Source of the DNA: Deltaproteobacteria bacterium
Lineage (GTDB): Bacteria; Myxococcota_A; Polyangia; Polyangiales; Houyiibacteriaceae
NCBI GenBank assembly: GCA_019313915.1
Contig: JAFDAJ010000032.1
Location: forward strand, 1 to 53,649
Direction: 5' to 3'
DNA length: 53,649 nucleotides
Part shown: positions 11,607-19,812 of the stretch, one piece after another
Layout: each line of letters begins with the position of its first letter
Position numbering within the stretch: position 1 is the first letter of the stretch
The notes under the pieces: generated by a model
What the model was told of the DNA's origin: nothing
Database searches by the model: none
The model's input: the letters and a program-made list of their open reading frames with translations, nothing else
Made by a program: the position numbers and the translations under genes

Positions 11607-11728
11607 CGGGGCGATCCGCCGCCATCTGTCGGCTTACGTCCTCGAACCTTCGCTGCGAAATACTTTCGTATTCCTCGCTACGGTCCTGCGGGCGCGCTCG
11701 ACAGCTGACGACGCCTCACCCCGTCAGG
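11602..11728. repeat. 127-bp imperfect palindrome at the nrdJ 3' end (MITE-like or terminator-like)
   Basis: The ends are perfect 10-bp inverted repeats, CCTGACGGGG (11602-11611) and CCCCGTCAGG (11719-11728). The next 20 bp of each arm also match at 14 positions, including CTGTCG (11626-11631) against CGACAG (11699-11704). The centre is a hairpin AATAC-TTTC-GTATT. The element therefore folds back over most of its length. Its left end includes the nrdJ stop codon. It could be a mobile palindromic element, a terminator or an mRNA-stabilising fold. No T-run follows the right end. Confidence 0.5.
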
Positions 11729-11834
11729 TAGATGTGGGGTGGGGGCGCTCGCCGATCGACGCAACTCAGCCCCCTCAGCCGCCGCGAAAAAAAGGACAGG
11801 CCCCTTTTTCAAAGGGTTAATGCCGGACAGTTCT

Positions 11835-11882
11835 GTCAGTGCCAGTGCCAGTGCCAGTGCCAGTGCCAGTGTCAGTGTGAGT
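11835..11882. repeat. hexamer tandem array (GCCAGT)n
   Basis: Five perfect GCCAGT units (11841-11870) are flanked by one GTCAGT on the left and GTCAGT plus GTGAGT on the right, eight hexamers in all. The same or a one-base variant unit recurs at 12288-12314 and 37166-37195, always outside genes or at gene edges. Confidence 0.85.
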
Positions 11883-11999
11883 TGGATGGGGTCGGGGTCG
11901 CGGCGGGGGAGGTCTTGGTTGGGATTCCTTCTTCACAGACTCCCATCAGCGCGCACGGATAGGCACGCAGATCGTATTGACTGGTTCGGCCGATGTTCC

Positions 12000-12071
12000 T
12001 CAGCCAGGCAGGCCGCCGACCAAAAGAATTCCGAGTGCCCATACACAGAGCACCCCGATCAAAGAACGCAT
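12000..12071 (-). CDS. possible tiny hydrophobic peptide ORF
   Basis: 23 codons from an ATG at 12071, starting MRSLIGVLCVWALGILL, almost entirely hydrophobic like a signal or single membrane segment. GAGAGG lies about six bases before the ATG. An overlapping frame, from an internal ATG just downstream, stays open for 56 codons and reads ...YDLRAYPCALMGVCEEG..., ending at the hexamer array. A one-base slip would join the hydrophobic start to that tail and make a secreted peptide of roughly 65 residues. Chance remains a fair explanation. No homologue is known to me. Confidence 0.25.
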   Translation of the reverse strand: MRSLIGVLCVWALGILLVGGLPG

Positions 12072-12287
12072 TCGTAACCTCTCAGGTTCCGGGGTCCGTT
12101 GCTCGAACCCGTACGCTAGGAACCTGGGTCCTCCGGATTGCTCTTTCTATACGTAATTCTTGCCTTTTCTTCGGGTGCAGAAGCTGCGCCACGCTCGTCT
12201 GAAAGATGACCTGTAAGTATTGGGTTTTTCGTCAACCACCCGCGGACGGCGCAATGCATGCGCGTTATTTTCTTTTGAAACATCCTC

Positions 12288-12314
12288 GGCACCAGCGCCG
12301 GTGCCAGCGCCAGT
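12288..12314. repeat. degenerate copy of the GCCAGT/GCCAGC hexamer repeat
   Basis: Units ACCAGC, GCCGGT, GCCAGC and GCCAGT follow each other at 12291-12314. The left part also forms a perfect hairpin, GGCACC (12288-12293) with GGTGCC (12300-12305). It lies 48 bp before the dapF start. Confidence 0.6.
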
Positions 12315-12361
12315 AACGGCGTTTTGCCGTTCCTTCCTGGGGGCCTTACAACTCTGCCTCA

Positions 12362-13189
12362 GTGACTCTGCCATTCTACAAGTACCACGGCCTCGGCAAC
12401 GACTTCCTCATCATCGAGAGGGAAGCGCTTGGCGGGGTGCCGCTCACGACCGAGCAAGGAATTGCGCTTTGTGATCGGCATGGTGGCGTCGGTGGTGACG
12501 GCGTGATCACCCTCGATGTGAATGATCCGTCGATGGATGTGATCAACTCCGATGGCTCCGTGCCCGAGATGTGTGGCAACGGCCTTCGGTGTGCAGCGTT
12601 GCACCTTGCGCGGCGGGCCAGGCAGTCTGCCCTCGAAGTGACGATCAGTACCCTGGCGGGACCTCACCCGTGTGTCGTGGTGAACCGCCCGGGCGCGGAG
12701 TCGGTCGCAGCGCGAATGGCGCCGCCGTCTCTGTCGCCCGCGGACCTTCCGTTGAGCTCGGAGTTGCCGTGGATCGACCATCCTCTGTCAGTCGCCGGCC
12801 GTACCCTTCACCTGACTGGCGTGTCGATGGGCAACCCCCATGCCGTGATCTTCGAAGAAGTCGGCGATGCGCGGTTCGAAATCGGCCCGGCCATCCAGAG
12901 CGACCCCCACTTTCCCGAGGGCGTCAACGTCGGCTTCGTTTCGGAGCAAGGTGGCAGCGCGATGCGCCTCGATGTGCTCGAGCGTGGCGCCGGCTGGACT
13001 CAGGCCTGTGGCACCGGGGCGTGTGCGGCGGCGGTTGCGGCCGTGGAGACCGGTCGCGCTCAACGCGAGGAGCAGCTCAGCGTCCGATTACCAGGGGGAA
13101 CGCTGATGGTCACAGTCGGTGCGCCCGGCGACACGGTGCTCATGCAGGGCCCTGCGCGTTTCGTCTTTCAAGGCGAAGTCGAGCTCTAG
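12362..13189 (+). CDS. dapF: diaminopimelate epimerase
   Basis: 275 residues, normal length for the family. Converts LL- to meso-diaminopimelate for lysine and peptidoglycan synthesis, in the cytoplasm. Both catalytic cysteines are present: C71 in EMCGNGLRC and C216 in QACGTGACA. Other conserved blocks are FYKYHGLGNDF at the N-terminus, HGGVGGDGV, NSDGS and MGNPHAV. The start is GTG at 12362. An ATG alternative does not exist nearby. It stands alone, 42 bp ahead of the DUF3604 lipoprotein, and could be read through into that operon. Confidence 0.97.
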   Translation: MTLPFYKYHGLGNDFLIIEREALGGVPLTTEQGIALCDRHGGVGGDGVITLDVNDPSMDVINSDGSVPEMCGNGLRCAALHLARRARQSALEVTISTLAGPHPCVVVNRPGAESVAARMAPPSLSPADLPLSSELPWIDHPLSVAGRTLHLTGVSMGNPHAVIFEEVGDARFEIGPAIQSDPHFPEGVNVGFVSEQGGSAMRLDVLERGAGWTQACGTGACAAAVAAVETGRAQREEQLSVRLPGGTLMVTVGAPGDTVLMQGPARFVFQGEVEL

Positions 13190-13231
13190 GTCGGGTATTG
13201 CAATATCGGCCGCTTCCGTTACTTTTGTCCG

Positions 13232-15286
13232 ATGCGTAGCTTACCCGTAGCCCTTGGCTTGCTCTCCCTGTCGGCAGCCACCCTGGGATGTGGCCATGAC
13301 AGCCCCGCACCGGTCGGCCCCGATGAGTTTGGACGTTGCGCGGACTTCGACGAGCTTCGCCAGCCGTTTTGGGGTGATACGCACATCCACACCAACCTTT
13401 CGCTCGACGCGAACCTGCAGGGCACACGCACCTCACAAACCGAGGCATACGCGTTTGCGCAGGGCGAGCCGATCGGCATCCAGCCGTACGACGCGGACGG
13501 CAACCCCACGCGCATGGCGCAAATCGATCGGCCCCTGGACTTCGCGATGCTGAGCGACCACGCCGAATTCCTCGGCACGATCCGGACGTGCATCGACCCC
13601 GCGTCGCCCGGGTTCGACCAGGTCGACTGCGAGGAGTACCGCAGCGCGCTGCAGTTCGACGCCGCGCCGGACGAAGTGAGAAGCATCTTCATCAGGCTCA
13701 ACGGGTTCACTGCGCTGGCCCCCGAGAACGCCCGCTATCCTGCGCTCTGCGGGCCAAACGACGCGTATTGCTTGACTGCCGGCATGGAGGTCTGGGGCGA
13801 GATCGTCGATGCGGCCGAAGCGGTATACGATCGCTCCGAAAGTTGTCGGTTCACCTCGTTCCCAGGCTACGAGTGGAGCGGCGGCCCCGCGTCGAAGAAC
13901 CTCCACCGCAACGTCATGTTCAAGAACGAGAGCGTGACGGCTCTGCCCTACAGCTACTTTGACGAGCCATACGTCGAGGGCCTCTGGGCCCGGCTTCAAG
14001 ACGAATGCATCGACGCGGGCGCCGACTGCGACACGCTCACGATTCCCCACAACACCAATCTTTCGGAGGGGATCTACTTCGAGAACAAGATGGCTGACGG
14101 CGAGCCCTTCAGCGCTGCGTATGTCGAAACCAGAAACGCGATGGAGCCGGTCATCGAAATCTACCAGCACAAGGGTGCGTCGGAGTGCCTGCCTGGCGAG
14201 ACAGTTGCCGACGAGCTTTGTGGGTTCGAGATCCTCCCGTTCACGAACCTCGCAACGACGAACCAAGAGCTCTTCACGCAGCCGGATCCGAGGGGTTTCC
14301 TCCGCGAAGCATTCGGTGAGGGCATGAAGTATGAAGCAAGCCTCGGCACCAACCCCTTCCAATATGGCATCACCGCAGCGACGGATACGCACATCTCTGC
14401 GCCGGGCTTCGTCGCGGAGGACGACTTCAAGGGTCATGGTGGCGCGGGTCAGCCAAATCGCTTCCTGCCCCCGCCGGGGGGATTTCCCGACGTTGAATAC
14501 CTCAGTCCGGGTGGCATGACCGCGGTTTGGGCAGAGGAGAACGCTCGAGAGGCCATTTTCTCAGCCATACGCCGCAAGGAGACATTCGGCACGAGCGGCC
14601 CGCGAATCGTCGTCCGGATGTTTGGAGGCTGGGAGTATTCTAGTGAGTTGTGCAGTGCCGAGGACCTTGCCGCTCAAGGATATGCCGGAGGCGTGCCGAT
14701 GGGCGGGGTCCTCGATCCGCAGCCGGGAGCTTCGGCGCCGATGTTTGTGGTGTCCGCCCGGCAGGATGCGGCCAGCGTACCCTTGCAGCGCATCCAGATC
14801 GTGAAGGGCTGGCTCGAGGGCGATGCCTACCAGGTGCTCGTGTATGATGTGGCCGGTGACAAAGACAATGGCGCGAGCGTAGATCTCGACACTTGCGCGC
14901 CGCAAGGGAACGGCTTTGGCGATCTCTGTAACGTCTGGCAGGACCCGGATTTCGATCCCGCGCAGCGTGCTTACTACTACGCGCGAGTGATCGAGAATCC
15001 GACGTGCCGCTGGACGACTTGGCAGTGCTCCAAGGCCGAATACGACTGCAACGATTGGGACTACGACGCGTGCGAAGCGCTCAAGGCCAAGCCCGAGCCG
15101 GAGAGCAACTATACGTGTGACTGCTGTGACCCCGCAGCCGGTCTCAACGACGCCGCCTGCGACGGCGTGGACTGCAGCGACCCGGGCGCCTTGCCCGAAG
15201 TCGAGGAACGCTGCTGCTACCAGGTGGAGCCTGCCATTCAAGAGCGCGCCTGGACATCGCCGATTTGGTATCAACCGCCGAGTTGA
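13232..15286 (+). CDS. DUF3604-family lipoprotein (PHP-like metal-dependent hydrolase fold)
   Basis: 684 residues. A signal sequence ends in a lipobox-like ATLGC with C20, so the protein is probably lipid-anchored. The DUF3604 signature follows: FWGDTHIHTNLS with H51 and H53, then MLSDHAEFLG, as in PHP-type metal-dependent phosphoesterase folds. Later blocks are IPHNTN, ATDTHISAPG and GGMTAVWAEENAREAIFSAI, also typical of the family. The C-terminal 80 residues are Cys-rich (CDCCDPAAG, ERCCYQ). The substrate is unknown. Its stop overlaps the start of the PpiC-like gene (TGATG), the first of three coupled genes. The shared operon suggests these three act together at the envelope. Confidence 0.9.
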   Translation: MRSLPVALGLLSLSAATLGCGHDSPAPVGPDEFGRCADFDELRQPFWGDTHIHTNLSLDANLQGTRTSQTEAYAFAQGEPIGIQPYDADGNPTRMAQIDRPLDFAMLSDHAEFLGTIRTCIDPASPGFDQVDCEEYRSALQFDAAPDEVRSIFIRLNGFTALAPENARYPALCGPNDAYCLTAGMEVWGEIVDAAEAVYDRSESCRFTSFPGYEWSGGPASKNLHRNVMFKNESVTALPYSYFDEPYVEGLWARLQDECIDAGADCDTLTIPHNTNLSEGIYFENKMADGEPFSAAYVETRNAMEPVIEIYQHKGASECLPGETVADELCGFEILPFTNLATTNQELFTQPDPRGFLREAFGEGMKYEASLGTNPFQYGITAATDTHISAPGFVAEDDFKGHGGAGQPNRFLPPPGGFPDVEYLSPGGMTAVWAEENAREAIFSAIRRKETFGTSGPRIVVRMFGGWEYSSELCSAEDLAAQGYAGGVPMGGVLDPQPGASAPMFVVSARQDAASVPLQRIQIVKGWLEGDAYQVLVYDVAGDKDNGASVDLDTCAPQGNGFGDLCNVWQDPDFDPAQRAYYYARVIENPTCRWTTWQCSKAEYDCNDWDYDACEALKAKPEPESNYTCDCCDPAAGLNDAACDGVDCSDPGALPEVEERCCYQVEPAIQERAWTSPIWYQPPS

Positions 15287-16164
15287 TGCTTCGTGCGCTG
15301 CTCAATTTCTTTCTCATAGGTGGCCTGCTCTTCGGTGCCAAAGCGGTCTATGAGGGTCGTCGCGTCGAAGGGCCGGAGATCAGCGTCAAAGTCGCAGCGG
15401 GTGCGACTCCTGCGGAGGTCGAAGCCGCGATCCGCGATGCAATTCTGCTCAACGAAGCAAGGCGTTACGGTTGGGACAAGCGTGACCCCATCGTGTTCAC
15501 GCACCTCGTGCGCAACATGCGTTTCATCGATCCCGACTCGACCGAGGGCGACCTGACCCTCTACCAACGGGCGCTCGAGATGAACATGCAAGCGCACGAT
15601 CCGGTGGTTCGAGCACGGCTGCTCTATCGTGCGGGCGAATCGCTTGCCTACGTGCCCGAGGATCGAATGCCAACCCGCGATCAGCTCGAGGCGCATCGGC
15701 AGGCGCACGGCGACAGGTTCGAGCGTGAGGGCCGAGTTCGCTTTCATCATGTCTTCTTGAGCCGCTCGAAGCGGGGGGACGCTTTGCCAGCGGACGCCAG
15801 CGCGATGCGGGAGCAGTTATCGAGCCTTGGCGATGGGCCGCCGAAGGGTTTGGGCGACCCTTTACCGGGTCTTCGTATGGAGCAGTCTGCGACCCCTTCG
15901 AAGGTCAAAGAGGACTTTGGCGCAGAGTTGGCAAGAGTCGTGGACGGGGCCGTCACGGGGGTGTGGCGCGGACCTGCTGGGTCGGTCTACGGCCTTCACT
16001 TCGTGCGCGTCATCGACCAGGACCCGGCCTACGTCCCGTCGCTGGACGTGATCGCTGCGGAGGTGCGCGCCGACCGGCTACGCGAGATTCGCGACGAGCT
16101 CCGAGCAGAGCGCATGAATGCGCTCCGGGGTGCGTACACCGTACACATCGAGCGGGTGCCCTGA
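15286..16164 (+). CDS. membrane-anchored PpiC-like peptidyl-prolyl isomerase
   Basis: 292 residues from the ATG at 15286, which overlaps the DUF3604 stop by one base. An N-terminal membrane anchor (about 4-20) is followed by a helical region with EAAIRDAILLNEARRYGW, typical of the chaperone part of SurA/PrsA-like proteins. A parvulin-type domain follows (about 135-245, VRFHHVFLSRS to YGLHFVRVID). It probably helps fold or mature the partner proteins on the outer face of the inner membrane. The isomerase domain is divergent, so catalysis is inferred. The stop overlaps the HupE-like start, again as TGATG. Confidence 0.82.
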   Translation: MLRALLNFFLIGGLLFGAKAVYEGRRVEGPEISVKVAAGATPAEVEAAIRDAILLNEARRYGWDKRDPIVFTHLVRNMRFIDPDSTEGDLTLYQRALEMNMQAHDPVVRARLLYRAGESLAYVPEDRMPTRDQLEAHRQAHGDRFEREGRVRFHHVFLSRSKRGDALPADASAMREQLSSLGDGPPKGLGDPLPGLRMEQSATPSKVKEDFGAELARVVDGAVTGVWRGPAGSVYGLHFVRVIDQDPAYVPSLDVIAAEVRADRLREIRDELRAERMNALRGAYTVHIERVP

Positions 16165-17168
16165 TGCGCGCCGCTCCCGTGATCGCACTCGCGGTGCTCG
16201 TCCTTGGGGCTTCGTCGGAAGTTGCGGCCCATCCGCTGGCTCCGTCGGTTCTTTCATTTGAGCAGGGCTCGGAGGGAGCCGTCACCATGCGCTGGCGCGC
16301 GCCGGTGAAACGCCCAACCGGGCAGTCGCTGCGGCCGCAGATCCCCGAGTCCTGCGTGGAGGTGGGCGCCCCTGAACGTCACAAGACCGAAGACGGAACC
16401 GCCGTCGAGGAAACCCGCACGCTTCGCTGCGACCCGCCCGACATGGTGGGTGCCGTCGTTCGCATCGATGGCTTTGCAGATTCAAGCGTGAACGTCGTGG
16501 TGCGCATCGTCCGCGCCGATGGCGACGTTCACCACGAGATCCTGGACACCCGCACCCCAGAGCTTACCGTCGTTGCACCGCATGAAGAATCTCATTCGTT
16601 CTTCGGGTACTTGGCGCTTGGGGTCCAGCACCTCCTGACCGGGTGGGACCACCTGATCTTCGTACTCGGGCTTCTGATCCTCTTTGGTTGGCATCGCCGG
16701 CTCATAGCGGCGGTCACCGCGTTCACCGTGGGTCACAGCCTCACGCTGGCGCTTTCGGTATTTGGGATCGTGTCGGTCCCCATGGCGCTGGTCGAAGCGT
16801 TGATCGCCTTCACGATCGTCGTCCTCGCGCTCGAGATCCAGATGGGGCGACACGGCCCGGTATGGAAGCATCCGTGGACCCTCCCTGCGGCGCTGGGCCT
16901 CCTTCACGGCCTCGGCTTTGCATCCGTCCTCTTCGATGCGGGCCTTCCGAGCGATGAGATCCCGCTCGCCCTCCTCGGCTTCAACCTCGGCCTCGAAGTC
17001 GGGCAGCTCGGAGTGATTGTCGCGGCCGGGTTGAGCTTTTCGGTCATTCGCAAGGCAGTCCCTTCGAGCTGGCAAAGCAACCGCACACTACCCGCGTACA
17101 TCATTGGCTCACTCGCCGCATTCTGGGTCATCGAGCGAACCCTCGCGGCCTTTGGGATCGTGGTTTAG
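16164..17168 (+). CDS. HupE/UreJ_2-family membrane protein, putative metal transporter
   Basis: 334 residues. A signal peptide (MRAAPVIALAVLVLGASS...AAHP) leads to a periplasmic domain of about 110 residues, then a membrane domain of six or seven helices. Family signatures are HLLTGWDHLIFVLGLL, FTVGHSLTLALS, EALIAFTIVVLALE, LHGLGFASVLF and FNLGLEVGQLGVI. HupE/UreJ proteins are linked to nickel or cobalt uptake. No hydrogenase or urease gene is near, so the metal is unknown. It is the third gene of the coupled set that starts at 13232. The last 4 bp overlap the convergent gene downstream. Confidence 0.88.
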   Translation: MRAAPVIALAVLVLGASSEVAAHPLAPSVLSFEQGSEGAVTMRWRAPVKRPTGQSLRPQIPESCVEVGAPERHKTEDGTAVEETRTLRCDPPDMVGAVVRIDGFADSSVNVVVRIVRADGDVHHEILDTRTPELTVVAPHEESHSFFGYLALGVQHLLTGWDHLIFVLGLLILFGWHRRLIAAVTAFTVGHSLTLALSVFGIVSVPMALVEALIAFTIVVLALEIQMGRHGPVWKHPWTLPAALGLLHGLGFASVLFDAGLPSDEIPLALLGFNLGLEVGQLGVIVAAGLSFSVIRKAVPSSWQSNRTLPAYIIGSLAAFWVIERTLAAFGIVV

Positions 17169-18718
17169 CTGGCCCGCACCCGGCTCGGGTGCATCAATCC
17201 AAACGCGCCGGCAGCGGTATGATCTGCGGCGGGGCGGTCTTTGGCTGCGGAGAGGTAGCCGCGGAGCTCCGATGCGGCTTTGCTCTTGTCGAAAGGCGCT
17301 AGAAGCGATTGCGGCACATTGGCTAGCGTTTCATCGAGGTGCTCTGCAAAGAGGATGCACTCGCGCGTCGCCAGGTTGAGCGTCGTCGCATCGATCGCCT
17401 CCTGGCGACTCAGTGCGCTGACCGCGCGCGTCATCGGCCCTCGTCGTGGGTAGTCGGTCGCTCGGCTGAGGCGTGGGCCAAACATCCGAAAGTGGTGAAC
17501 GAACTCAGCAACGAAGTCGAGGCTCCCGGCGTCGCTCCAATAGTCGGCGCCGATCGACGCGACCGAGGCTTTTGCCACGAACGCGCGCAAGATGAATCGA
17601 AAAGCCCAAACGTCTTGGTGAGTGTTCTTCCGTACACGCTCGCTCTTGCGTTCCATGCGCGGCTCGTGAACCAGATGACCCAGGTTGCGAAGCTGCTTGG
17701 CGGATTCCTTCACGGTCAGGCGAAGCTCGCGAATTCCGTTTCTCATTCGTTCGGCAGGAAGCGCGTAGCCGCCCTCCGGATGCAGCTCTGGCAACCCATC
17801 GCCAAGCGCCGACCGCACCTTGGCGTGGATGTCCATCGCGAGCGTTTCCACCGACTCCCGCAGCTCTGTGAGCTCATTGGAGGCTCGTGTGATCTCCGCT
17901 CGAGCCCCGGTGATGTGGTGGGCGTCGAGAGATAGTAGCCTCGCCTCGAGCTCGTCGGCAAAGGTCTCTACGCCCTGAACCAAGAGAAAGCGCGTCAACG
18001 TGCGAAGCTCTCGCCGAACCGCCGCGACCACGATGTGTGCGCGATACAGACCATCCTGTTCGCGAACCTGCCGATCGGCGATCGCGAGGAACCGATGGCC
18101 GCGGAGCAACGTCAGGAACGCGATGATCGTCGTCATCTTGGCCGCCGCGCTCTTCCACGAGTCGAGCTCGGGCGTCAGTCCATCGGGGCGGACGAGCTCT
18201 GCCACGTTGGAGAACTCGAGCGGTTCGGGCGGGTGAAAGAACGAGTTGCGCGCGAGGTCGCGCAGGAACAGATCACCACTCGCCTGAAACGCGCTGGCGT
18301 CGACGAGCGGAAGCTCCAACAGCCGCTCGCTCACGCGAAGCGCATCGGTCAGCGAGCGTTCGAGGTCGCGCAACGAAAACCCGGGCTCTCCCAACGGCGC
18401 ACCGACCGATTTCAGCGGCTGCTCGGGCATGTCGCCGCCTCGCAGTTGAGCGACGAGCCCGAGCGCCCAATCATAGGTCACACGCACCGCATGCAGGTGC
18501 GGGCGAAAGTCGCTAACCGGCACCGAGAGCGGGTGGTTCTCCAGCTGCCGAAACGCGACGAGCCCCGACAAGGCTGCCTGCAGAGGCAAGAGCGCCTCAG
18601 CCCGTTGCTCTGCACTGAGCGACTCCCGCCAACGCCCCCACAGCTCTGCGTCGGCCGGGGCCCACCGCTCGGCGGAGCAAAGAAGGCCCTCTTCGGCCGC
18701 GCTCGAGCGGGAATTCAT
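17165..18718 (-). CDS. hypothetical protein, helical, downstream of ruvB
   Basis: 517 residues that I do not recognise. There is no signal peptide or clear membrane segment. It is rich in Leu, Ala, Arg and Glu with long predicted helices, and heptad-like stretches around 235-330 (ITRASNELTELRESVETLAM). The sequence has many charged residues and few Cys. It follows ruvB on the same strand with a 56-bp gap, so it may be cotranscribed with the Holliday-junction genes, but nothing in the sequence ties it to recombination. Codon use and the dense minus-strand frame support it being real. The 3' end overlaps the HupE-like gene by 4 bp. Confidence 0.75.
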   Translation of the reverse strand: MNSRSSAAEEGLLCSAERWAPADAELWGRWRESLSAEQRAEALLPLQAALSGLVAFRQLENHPLSVPVSDFRPHLHAVRVTYDWALGLVAQLRGGDMPEQPLKSVGAPLGEPGFSLRDLERSLTDALRVSERLLELPLVDASAFQASGDLFLRDLARNSFFHPPEPLEFSNVAELVRPDGLTPELDSWKSAAAKMTTIIAFLTLLRGHRFLAIADRQVREQDGLYRAHIVVAAVRRELRTLTRFLLVQGVETFADELEARLLSLDAHHITGARAEITRASNELTELRESVETLAMDIHAKVRSALGDGLPELHPEGGYALPAERMRNGIRELRLTVKESAKQLRNLGHLVHEPRMERKSERVRKNTHQDVWAFRFILRAFVAKASVASIGADYWSDAGSLDFVAEFVHHFRMFGPRLSRATDYPRRGPMTRAVSALSRQEAIDATTLNLATRECILFAEHLDETLANVPQSLLAPFDKSKAASELRGYLSAAKDRPAADHTAAGAFGLMHPSRVRAS

Positions 18719-18774
18719 GGGGGGTCGACTCTACCAGCGCCCGGGCGCGAGAGCGCAGATTCTTCACAAATGCC

Positions 18775-19812
18775 TCAGAAAAGGCCCGATTGCTTCCCGG
18801 TCGGCTGCTTTTTGCCGAGGTGCTCGAACGCATGTCGGGTCGCTACACGCCCCCTCGCGGTGCGAGCCACAAGGCCCCTCTGAAGCAGGTAGGGCTCATA
18901 CACGTCTTCGAGTGTGTCGCGCGGCTCGCTCAATGCGGCCGCCAATGTTTCGATTCCGACCGGGCCGCCATCGTAGTGATCGATGATCACCGTCAGATAG
19001 CGCCGGTCCATCTGATCGAGGCCCGCGTCGTCGACCTCGAGACGGTCGAGTCCTTCACGTGCGGTCTGCGCGTCGAGTTTTCCGTCCGACAAGATCTGGG
19101 CGAAGTCGCGTGACCGCCGCAGCAGTCGATTGGAAATTCGAGGCGTGCCACGCGACCTACGTGCGAGCTCGTGTGCGGCCTCGGTGGTGATCGCGAAGTT
19201 GAGCAGCCGGGCGCTTCGCTCGATGATCGCGCGCAACGCATCGTCCGGGTAGTAGTCGAGACGCGCGACGTATCCGAATCGCGAAAGCATTGGATTGGTC
19301 AGCAGCCCGGTTCGAGTCGTCGCGCCCACCAAGGTGAACGGGCTCAGTGGCAGCTGAAGCGTTTGCGCGTACGGACCGTCGCCGTTGACGATGTCGATCC
19401 GGAAGTCCTCGACCGCGGTGTAGAGGTTCTCCTCGACCGTGGCGGTGAGGCGATGGATCTCGTCGATGAAGAGCACGTCGTTGGGCTCGAGCTTCGTGAG
19501 AAGCGCGGCGAGCTGGCCCTTGTGTTCGATCGCTGGGCCAGAAGCCGAATGGAGCGTTACCCCTCGTTCGCCTGCCAAAATTAGGGCTAATGTGGTTTTT
19601 CCGAGCCCTGGCGGCCCACAGAATAGGGTATGGTCGATCGGGTCGCCGCGCCGCCGCGCCGCTTCGACGAAGATCCGCAAGTTGTCTTTGATTCGCTCCT
19701 GACCGACGAAGTCTTCGAAGCGCGCTGGGCGCAGGCTTCGGTCGAACACCTGGTCGTCGGCCTGCTTGTCGATGCTCAGGTTCTCGTTGGCTCTGGCTTC
19801 GATTTCACTCAT
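18775..19812 (-). CDS. ruvB: Holliday junction branch migration ATPase RuvB
   Basis: 345 residues, full length. A hexameric AAA+ motor that, with RuvA, moves Holliday junctions. It has Walker A GPPGLGKT (66-73), Walker B with FIDEIHRL, the sensor GATTRTGLLTNPML with the family arginine, and the C-terminal winged helix (EDVYEPYLLQRGLVARTARGR). The ATG at 19812 overlaps the ruvA stop (ATGA), so translation is coupled. It is the fourth gene of yebC-ruvC-ruvA-ruvB. The last few residues (KKQPTGKQSGLF) are variable in the family. Confidence 0.98.
   Translation of the reverse strand: MSEIEARANENLSIDKQADDQVFDRSLRPARFEDFVGQERIKDNLRIFVEAARRRGDPIDHTLFCGPPGLGKTTLALILAGERGVTLHSASGPAIEHKGQLAALLTKLEPNDVLFIDEIHRLTATVEENLYTAVEDFRIDIVNGDGPYAQTLQLPLSPFTLVGATTRTGLLTNPMLSRFGYVARLDYYPDDALRAIIERSARLLNFAITTEAAHELARRSRGTPRISNRLLRRSRDFAQILSDGKLDAQTAREGLDRLEVDDAGLDQMDRRYLTVIIDHYDGGPVGIETLAAALSEPRDTLEDVYEPYLLQRGLVARTARGRVATRHAFEHLGKKQPTGKQSGLF

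Larger units (their letters stand above)
11607..12361. other. 755-bp gap between nrdJ and dapF, repeat-rich, no confident gene
   Basis: Contains the palindromic element (to 11728), the hexamer repeat array (11835-11882), two possible tiny minus-strand ORFs (about 11880-12071), a 7-bp inverted repeat AGGTTCC/GGAACCT (12084-12090 and 12119-12125), a GGCACC-AGCGCC-GGTGCC hairpin (12288-12305) and ACGGC-GTTTT-GCCGT just before dapF. Forward ORFs here translate the hexamers into Cys-Gln or Ser-Ala runs and are not credible. Confidence 0.6.

Noticed and set aside
11835-11882. Possible CRISPR array
   Set aside because: Units are 6 bp with no spacers, and no cas genes are present.
11732-11962. ORF with Cys-Gln repeats over the hexamer array
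   Set aside because: The Cys-Gln run is only the translation of GCCAGT units in one frame; other frames give Ser-Ala runs.
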